Of a stretch of 5,741 bases of DNA, positions 1 to 3,517 are shown in pieces. Source of the DNA: Actinomycetes bacterium (GTDB taxonomy: Bacteria; Actinomycetota; Thermoleophilia; Solirubrobacterales; Solirubrobacteraceae); assembly GCA_023429855.1 (NCBI GenBank), contig JAEZDB010000446.1, positions 1 through 5,741 of the forward strand, in the 5' to 3' direction. The notes beneath the pieces were generated by a model. It did not search any database and had not been told where the DNA came from. It saw only the letters and a list, made by a program, of their open reading frames with translations. The position numbers were made by a program, and so were the translations under genes. Numbering within the stretch: position 1 is the stretch's first letter; each line of letters opens with the position of its first letter.

Positions 1-373
1 CACCAGGGCCGGTGCCGCGGTCGCCCGCGACGGAAGAGCGGGTGGGTCCGGGGCGGCGCGGGTCGGCCGGGCGAGCGCCCGTCGTCGGCCGCGCAGCCGC
101 CTCTTTGCGGGCCTTTTCGCGTGCCGCGGCTTCGTCGCTGGCGCGCTGCTGCGCGCTCGGGCGGACGATCCGCTGCTGCACTGCGGGCCGCTTGACCTCT
201 TTGCGCTTGGTCTGCTCGATCGGGAGGCCGGCAAGCGCGCGCTTAGCCTGGTCCTCGTCGACGGCCGAGGCCGGGCCCTTGACCTCAAGGCCGGCACTCA
301 CGAGGCGGTCGATGACCTCCTTGGCCGGCATGTCGTGCTCGCGAGCGAGCTCTTTAATGCGTTTCTTCGCCAT
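1..373 (-). CDS. infB: Translation initiation factor IF-2, N-terminal fragment (cut by window edge)
   Basis: IF2 is the GTPase that brings initiator fMet-tRNA to the 30S subunit and promotes subunit joining. Only the first 124 codons lie in the window; the G domain is off the left edge. The ATG at 373 opens with MAKKRIKELAREHDMPAKEV, the IF2_N helical fold (about residues 1-50) typical of bacterial IF2 (compare the usual MAKxRVYELAKE start). It is followed by a charged, disordered Arg/Ala/Pro-rich linker (about 52-124), also normal for long IF2 proteins of high-GC Gram-positives. The gene follows ylxR in the same direction after a 114-bp gap, the expected rimP-nusA-ylxR-infB order. No strong Shine-Dalgarno is seen; the upstream bases are GAAAGCAGAAC, so the start rests on homology and on translation of the conserved N-terminus. 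Identity is secure; the exact protein length cannot be known here. Confidence 0.93.
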   Translation of the reverse strand, partial: MAKKRIKELAREHDMPAKEVIDRLVSAGLEVKGPASAVDEDQAKRALAGLPIEQTKRKEVKRPAVQQRIVRPSAQQRASDEAAAREKARKEAAARPTTGARPADPRRPGPTRSSVAGDRGTGPG

Positions 374-384
374 GTTCTGCTTTC

Positions 385-390
385 AGTCTA
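385..390 (-). promoter_or_regulatory. Possible -10 element of an internal infB promoter
   Basis: Read on the minus strand the hexamer is TAGACT, matching the TANNNT pattern of a housekeeping -10. It lies only 11 nt before the infB ATG, so a transcript from it would start about 4-6 nt before the start codon and be nearly leaderless, which would fit the lack of a clear Shine-Dalgarno. No convincing -35 is visible at 16-19 nt spacing. This is a weak call from pattern alone. Confidence 0.25.
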
Positions 391-465
391 CCCCGCTCGG
401 CGCTTCGGCAGCGCAGCGGCAACGGGGCAGCGGTGTGATGTGAGGCGTGGACCCTCGGCGCGCGA

Positions 466-480
466 CCCGCCAGGGGCGGG
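466..480 (-). terminator. GC hairpin after ylxR (possible attenuator, no U-tract)
   Basis: Minus-strand RNA would form a perfect 6-bp stem, CCCGCC with GGCGGG, around a 3-nt loop. It starts 7 nt after the ylxR stop codon (488-490). The following bases are GC-rich (TCGCGCGCC) rather than a U-run, so it is not a classical intrinsic terminator. It may be a pause or partial-termination site, a 3'-end stabiliser, or chance in GC-rich DNA. Its place between ylxR and infB, followed by a possible infB -10, would allow separate control of infB. Confidence 0.3.
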
Positions 481-487
481 GTGCCGA

Positions 488-730
488 TCAGGTCCAGCTG
501 AGCGGATGGTCGTCTGGAGGGACGACCGGCCCGCGAAAAGCGCGGGAGAGCGCGCGGCGGTTGCTCGCGCGCTCAAGGCATCCCGCACTACAAGCGTAGG
601 CCCCTCGTCCCGGAAGGCGGGACGAGGGATCGGTGCGGGCGACGCCGTCGACCGCTGCGATGCGCAGCAAGGCCGATTTCGGCGACGTCTGCCCGCAACC
701 GATGCAGCGGCGGACAGGTCCAGGGCTTAC
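488..730 (-). CDS. ylxR: YlxR family (DUF448) RNA-binding protein, non-canonical start
   Basis: YlxR is a small nucleic-acid-binding protein encoded between nusA and infB in many bacteria; in Bacillus subtilis it has been reported to bind RNase P (renamed RnpM). The reading frame gives VRRCIGCGQTSPKSALLRI, then LPGRGAYACSAGCLERA and RRALSRAFRG. These are the CxGC motif, the GRGAY signature and the basic C-terminal helix of the family. From 730 the product is 80 residues, close to the usual ~90. The frame is open only after a TGA just upstream (742-744), and no ATG, GTG or TTG precedes the Cys pair. I place the start at GTA (728-730), which overlaps the nusA TAA stop and sits 7 nt after the Shine-Dalgarno GAGG. 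A GTG here would give the common GTGA overlap with nusA. The first canonical start, TTG at 670, would drop the CIGC motif. Identity is firm; the start is uncertain. An 11-bp perfect inverted repeat (602-628) falls inside the codons for the conserved SRLPGRGA region. Confidence 0.85.
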   Translation of the reverse strand, partial: VSPGPVRRCIGCGQTSPKSALLRIAAVDGVARTDPSSRLPGRGAYACSAGCLERASNRRALSRAFRGPVVPPDDHPLSWT

Positions 731-2331
731 TGGGCTTCCTCAGCGTCGACGGCGGGCTCGGAGGCCTCGGCGTCGACTTCGGCGGCTTCTTCTTCGTCGA
801 CGGCGACGTCTTCGAGGACCGCTTCAGCGGCGTCGTCTTCGTCGCCGGTGACCTCCTCGAGGAGCTCCTCGGCGGCCGCTTCTTCGTCGGACTCTTCGCC
901 CTCGGCCTCGGCTTCGGCGGCCGCAGCGGCGTCGGCTTCGGCCTGCGCGGCGAGCTCGGCTTCGAGATCCTCAGCCTCGGCCTCAACGGCAGCGATCGCG
1001 TCGGCGACCGCGTCGTCGTCGACCGTCGGGTCGGCGAGCGCCTCGACCTCTTCGATCGACAGCGACGCCAGCGCGGCGACGAGGTCGGTCGAGACGCGCG
1101 AAAGCGCCTGGTGGGCCTTGAGCCCGCAGTAGCGCAGGCCGGGCAGCGAGTCGTTCGGGCAGCGGCGGCCGTTGCCGAGGATCGCGGCGCACATGCCGGT
1201 GTGCTCCTCGTGGCCCTCCGAGCCGCCTTCCTCGTCGTCCTGCTCCACGAACTCGGTCTCAGAGCGGATGTCGATCCGCCAGCCGGTGAGGCGGGCGGCC
1301 AGGCGGGCGTTCTGGCCTTCGCGGCCGATGGCCAGCGCGAGCTGGTCGTCGGGCACGATCACGGTGGCCTGGCGGTTCTCGTCGTCGACGAGGACCTCAC
1401 GCACGCGCGCCGGGCTCAGGGCCTTGGCGACGAACCGCGCGGGCTCGTCGTTGAAGGGGATGATGTCGATCTTCTCGCCGCGCAGCTCAGAGACGACCAT
1501 GCGCACGCGGGAGCCGCGCGGGCCGACGCACGCGCCGACCGGGTCGACGCCGTCGGCGTGCGAGACGACCGCGATCTTCGCGCGGTAGCCGGGCTCACGA
1601 GCGACGTCGGTGATCTCGACGAGGCCGTCGGCGATCTCCGGCACCTCGAGCGCGAAGAGCTGGCGGATCATCTCAGGATCGCGGCGCGACACGATGATCG
1701 AGGGACCCTTCGGGGAGGCCTCGACCTCCTTGATGACGGCCTTGATGCGCTGGTTGTGCTGGTAGGTCTCGCCCCAGACCTGCTCGCCCTTGGGGAGCAG
1801 CGCCTCGACGCGGTCGCGCAGCTGCACGAGCGTGTAGCGGGAGTCCTTCTGCTGGACGATGCCGGTGATGAGCTCGCCGACGCGGTCGCGGAACTCGTCG
1901 AGGACCAGCTCGCGCTCGGCCTCGCGAACGCGGTGCAGGATGACCTGCTTGGCGGTCATCGCGGCGATGCGGCCGAAGCCAGACGGGGTGACGTCCTGCT
2001 CGTCGATGCGGTCGCGGTGCTCCTCGACCTTGTCCCAGTCGAGCTCGGGGTCCGGGAGGATCACGACTTCGCCCGTCTCCGGGTCGATCGAGCCTTCCTC
2101 GATGTCGTGCTCGATCAGGAGATCCTGCTCGAGGTCGTCCGGGATCAGCAGCTCGTAGACGCGGAAGTCGGCCGAATCACGGTCGAGTTCGACGCGGGCG
2201 TACTTTGCGGCGCCTGGCTGCTTGCGGTAAGCCGAGAGGAGCGCGTCCTCCAAGGCCTCCATCAGGACCTCAGGGCTGATGCCCTTTTCGGTCGCCAGGA
2301 CGGTCATCGCATCAAGGATCTCGCGGCTCAC
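727..2331 (-). CDS. nusA: Transcription elongation/termination factor NusA with extra C-terminal zinc-finger-like motif and acidic tail
   Basis: NusA binds RNA polymerase and nascent RNA, modulating pausing, intrinsic termination and antitermination. The GTG start gives MSREILDAMTVLATEKGI, the expected NusA N-terminus, with AGGGAGGA 7 nt upstream. Order: RNA polymerase-binding N-terminal domain (about 1-130), S1 (about 150-205), KH1 with GPRG at 270-273, and KH2 with GREG at 336-339. The core ends near 360, like the short actinobacterial NusA. A 174-residue extension follows: an acidic linker; C381, C391, C402 and H407 in a GxxC...G.RYC....H pattern resembling small zinc-binding modules; then, after R412, 122 residues with no Lys or Arg, dominated by Glu, Asp and Ala. 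The tail is not the two AR repeats of E. coli NusA by eye. The gene lies 40 bp after rimP and its stop overlaps the ylxR frame, so it is operonic. NusA identity is very firm; zinc binding is inference. Confidence 0.97.
   Translation of the reverse strand: MSREILDAMTVLATEKGISPEVLMEALEDALLSAYRKQPGAAKYARVELDRDSADFRVYELLIPDDLEQDLLIEHDIEEGSIDPETGEVVILPDPELDWDKVEEHRDRIDEQDVTPSGFGRIAAMTAKQVILHRVREAERELVLDEFRDRVGELITGIVQQKDSRYTLVQLRDRVEALLPKGEQVWGETYQHNQRIKAVIKEVEASPKGPSIIVSRRDPEMIRQLFALEVPEIADGLVEITDVAREPGYRAKIAVVSHADGVDPVGACVGPRGSRVRMVVSELRGEKIDIIPFNDEPARFVAKALSPARVREVLVDDENRQATVIVPDDQLALAIGREGQNARLAARLTGWRIDIRSETEFVEQDDEEGGSEGHEEHTGMCAAILGNGRRCPNDSLPGLRYCGLKAHQALSRVSTDLVAALASLSIEEVEALADPTVDDDAVADAIAAVEAEAEDLEAELAAQAEADAAAAAEAEAEGEESDEEAAAEELLEEVTGDEDDAAEAVLEDVAVDEEEAAEVDAEASEPAVDAEEAQ
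736..741 (-). promoter_or_regulatory. Ribosome binding site positioned for ylxR at a GTA codon
   Basis: Minus strand GAGGAA lies inside the last codons of nusA. Its GAGG core ends 7 nt before GTA at 728-730, the normal spacing for initiation. No canonical start codon follows at a suitable distance in the ylxR frame, so this site is the main reason for placing the ylxR start over the nusA stop. Confidence 0.55.
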
Positions 2332-2337
2332 CGCTCG

Positions 2338-2345
2338 TCCTCCCT
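2338..2345 (-). promoter_or_regulatory. nusA ribosome binding site
   Basis: Minus strand AGGGAGGA ends its GGAGG core 7 nt before the GTG at 2331. This strong Shine-Dalgarno fixes the GTG as the nusA start. Confidence 0.8.
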
Positions 2346-2371
2346 ATGTTCGGCGTCGCTGCGGAGGCGCA

Positions 2372-2800
2372 TCAGAGGTCGTCCCCCGTCAGGTTCGCTT
2401 GCTTGATCTCGGCGTACTCGAGGACGAGCATGCCCTGGTCGGTGCCGAGCGTGACGGCCGCGTCATCTGCCGCGACGATCTCGCCGCGCCAGGTGATCCG
2501 GTCGCTCTTGGGTGCGCGAAGCGTGAGCTTGGCGCTGCGCCCGACGAATCGCTCGAAGTGGGCGGCGCGCGTGAGCGGCCGCTTGATTCCGGGCGAACTG
2601 ACCTCGACGGCGTAGCGTTCGCGCACCGGGCCCAGCGCATGGGTCACCTGCGTGCAGACATCGAGCGTCACGCCGCCTGGCGTGTCGATGTAAATCCGCA
2701 AGGTGTCCTTCCCGACGGGATCGACGCGCAGCACTTCGACGTCGGGCAGGGCCGGCGTGAGGAGGGCTTCGATCTCTTCAAGGACAGTCATGGTAGGCAT
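2372..2800 (-). CDS. rimP: Ribosome maturation factor RimP
   Basis: RimP helps assemble the 30S subunit and is the usual first gene of the nusA-infB operon. The 142-residue product matches the family length (about 150). It has an N-terminal alpha/beta domain (about 1-75, with the segment DTLRIYIDTPGGVTLDVCTQ followed by VTHALG), the hallmark EVSSPGIKRPLT, and a C-terminal SH3-like barrel (about 85-142) containing ITWRGEIVAADD and LEYAEIKQANL. Two in-frame ATGs (2800 and 2791) are possible. I choose 2800 because GAAGG lies 9 nt upstream, whereas nothing suitable precedes 2791. Its leader holds an intrinsic terminator and two further hairpins (2806-2875), so expression of the whole operon is probably set by readthrough. 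A 10-codon out-of-frame reading frame (ATG at 2820, TGA at 2788-2790) overlaps the second ATG. Confidence 0.95.
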   Translation of the reverse strand: MPTMTVLEEIEALLTPALPDVEVLRVDPVGKDTLRIYIDTPGGVTLDVCTQVTHALGPVRERYAVEVSSPGIKRPLTRAAHFERFVGRSAKLTLRAPKSDRITWRGEIVAADDAAVTLGTDQGMLVLEYAEIKQANLTGDDL

Positions 2801-2805
2801 CGGAC

Positions 2806-2820
2806 ATGGCCTTCGGCCAT
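2806..2820 (-). promoter_or_regulatory. Small hairpin enclosing the rimP ribosome binding site
   Basis: Minus-strand RNA reads AUGGCC, loop GAA, GGCCAU: a perfect 6-bp stem with a 3-nt loop. The GAAGG that can act as the rimP Shine-Dalgarno is the loop plus the first two bases of the 3' arm, so the folded form could limit ribosome access. It directly follows the U-tract of the leader terminator. Confidence 0.4.
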
Positions 2821-2845
2821 AAAAAAAGCGGGCTCTCGGGCCCGC
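2821..2845 (-). terminator. Intrinsic terminator in the rimP-nusA leader (probable attenuator)
   Basis: Read on the minus strand: stem GCGGGC (2840-2845), 6-nt loop CCGAGA, stem GCCCGC (2828-2833), followed at once by seven T (2821-2827). This is a textbook Rho-independent terminator and the only U-tracted one in the window. It ends 20 nt before the rimP ATG. The gene on the other side (2902-3330) is on the opposite strand, so there is no upstream minus-strand gene for it to end. The best reading is a leader attenuator for rimP-nusA-ylxR-infB. NusA-dependent attenuation of its own operon is established in B. subtilis, and negative autoregulation is known in E. coli. A role in stopping antisense transcripts remains possible. 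Confidence 0.8.
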
Positions 2846-2853
2846 AGCGCGGA

Positions 2854-2875
2854 CGTTCTCGATTCCTCGAGAACG
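2854..2875 (-). repeat. Perfect 9-bp inverted repeat in the rimP leader
   Basis: CGTTCTCGA (2854-2862) and TCGAGAACG (2867-2875) are exact inverted repeats around TTCC. In minus-strand leader RNA this is a stable hairpin just ahead of the terminator. As DNA it is a dyad suited to a dimeric regulator, lying 15 bp downstream of the candidate -10 on the minus strand and 26 bp before the ATG at 2902 on the plus strand. Its arm UCUCG can also pair with the CGAGA in the terminator loop. Confidence 0.6.
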
Positions 2876-2890
2876 CCGTCGATTGCGATG

Positions 2891-2896
2891 ATCCTA
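2891..2896 (-). promoter_or_regulatory. Candidate extended -10 of the rimP-nusA-ylxR-infB promoter
   Basis: On the minus strand the hexamer TAGGAT is preceded by TGC, forming the extended -10 pattern TGN-TANNNT. Transcription would start near 2884, giving an ~85-nt leader that contains both the 9-bp dyad and the terminator. No good -35 is visible at 16-19 nt, which is tolerable for an extended -10. The site lies just ahead of the divergent ATG at 2902, so the two genes would share control DNA. Confidence 0.4.
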
Positions 2897-2901
2897 GCAC
2901 C

Positions 2902-3330
2902 ATGCGCACTCGTTTCCGCACGACCCCTGGCAAAGGACTCCCTGCAGAGGCCGCTCAAGCGATGCTCGTGCTCGACGCTGTCCTCGCTGAGTCCGGAATC
3001 GAGGCGCGTGTGCTCGCGGCAGACCACCGCGGGATCCAGCTCGACGTCGCCGGGTGGCCGCTCGACGTGGGGATCAGCGTGCAGGACGGCTTCCTGCGGG
3101 CGCAGGCGCAGGCTTGCGGGCATGGCCAGGTCGATCCGCACGAGCTGCTCCACGACCACCGCAAGCGGGCCTTCGCGAAGTTCACCCACGCCGACGGCGG
3201 GGCGGTGTGGGTCGAAGCCGACCTGCCGCTGATCGCCGCCACGCCCGAGCTGGTCGACGCGATGCTCGGCGCGTTCATCGAGGCGGCAGCGCTGGCCCGT
3301 GAGCGAGCCAAGGCAGCACAGCGGAGCTAA
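2902..3330 (+). CDS. Protein of type III secretion chaperone/YbjN-like fold, function unknown
   Basis: The 142-residue product has no signal peptide or membrane segment and is probably cytosolic. It shows a long helix (about 14-32), several beta strands (about 34-70, including GIQLDVAGWPLDVGISV), a hydrophilic helix-turn region (about 76-95), then FTHADGGAVWVEADLPLI and a final amphipathic helix (about 114-138). The helix, beta sheet, vWveaDlPL strand and helix order resembles the CesT/YbjN family of small chaperone-like proteins. That is a resemblance by eye, not a match. The ATG at 2902 is chosen because the conserved-looking fold starts soon after. It lacks a clear Shine-Dalgarno. An in-frame ATG at 2806 would add 32 low-complexity residues across the divergent leader and is less likely. 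Codons are strongly G/C-ending, supporting real coding. It is divergent from rimP and followed by hairpins at 3341-3390. No function is assigned. Confidence 0.75.
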   Translation: MRTRFRTTPGKGLPAEAAQAMLVLDAVLAESGIEARVLAADHRGIQLDVAGWPLDVGISVQDGFLRAQAQACGHGQVDPHELLHDHRKRAFAKFTHADGGAVWVEADLPLIAATPELVDAMLGAFIEAAALARERAKAAQRS

Positions 3331-3340
3331 GCCGGCGTGC

Positions 3341-3360
3341 AGCGGACGCTGTTGTCCGCT
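3341..3360 (+). terminator. Hairpin just after the 2902-3330 gene
   Basis: AGCGGAC (3341-3347) and GTCCGCT (3354-3360) are perfect 7-bp inverted repeats around a 6-nt loop, starting 10 nt after the stop codon. The 3' flank (ATCCGGAATC) is not U-rich, so this is a terminator-like hairpin without the usual tail. It could end or stabilise the upstream mRNA, or belong to the leader of the GGDEF gene. Confidence 0.4.
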
Positions 3361-3374
3361 ATCCGGAATCAAAC

Positions 3375-3446
3375 CTGAACGGCTGTTCAGCGGGGCCACC
3401 CGTCCAGGCGAAATACAGCTTTCCTCACCAACCGTCGATCGGCTGG
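3375..3446 (+). promoter_or_regulatory. Cluster of short hairpins upstream of the GGDEF gene
   Basis: Three compact stems follow in series: CTGAAC/GTTCAG with a 4-nt loop (3375-3390), CGGG/CCCG with a 4-nt loop (3391-3402), and CCAACCG/CGGCTGG with one mismatch and a 5-nt loop (3428-3446). This gap has much lower GC at third positions, in the frame of the downstream gene, than the gene itself, supporting non-coding DNA. The arrangement may be a structured 5' leader. I do not recognise a known riboswitch; in particular the conserved c-di-GMP-I (GEMM) core is absent. No clear promoter was found. Confidence 0.3.
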
Positions 3447-3517
3447 GTAAGCCCGCTTCTCGTCCCCCGCGAGATGGCCGGCGCGGCGCCCTCTCCGCCG
3501 CTCCCCCACCCGATCCC

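Noticed and set aside
388..588. 66-codon minus-strand frame overlapping ylxR
   Set aside because: It is in a different frame from the recognisable YlxR signature and has no family features.
602..628. 11-bp perfect inverted repeat, possible terminator between nusA and infB
   Set aside because: It lies inside ylxR, in codons for the conserved SRLPGRGA segment, and is not followed by a U-run. It may still slow polymerase or ribosomes, but the coding constraint explains it.
1111..2406. 431-codon plus-strand open frame
   Set aside because: It lies opposite nusA. The minus-strand S1/KH protein is unmistakable and the plus-strand product is compositional noise.
2806..2901. Upstream extension of the 2902-3330 protein from the ATG at 2806
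   Set aside because: The extra 32 residues are encoded by the hairpins and A-tract of the divergent rimP leader and look non-coding.
3375..3453. c-di-GMP riboswitch upstream of the GGDEF gene
   Set aside because: The conserved GEMM core was looked for because of the gene's function but is not present; only simple hairpins are seen.
3299..3517. Longer N-terminus of the GGDEF protein from GTG at 3299
   Set aside because: The frame is open, but the stretch has many A/T-ending codons unlike the rest of the gene and overlaps the previous gene's end. The GTG at 3518 is preferred.
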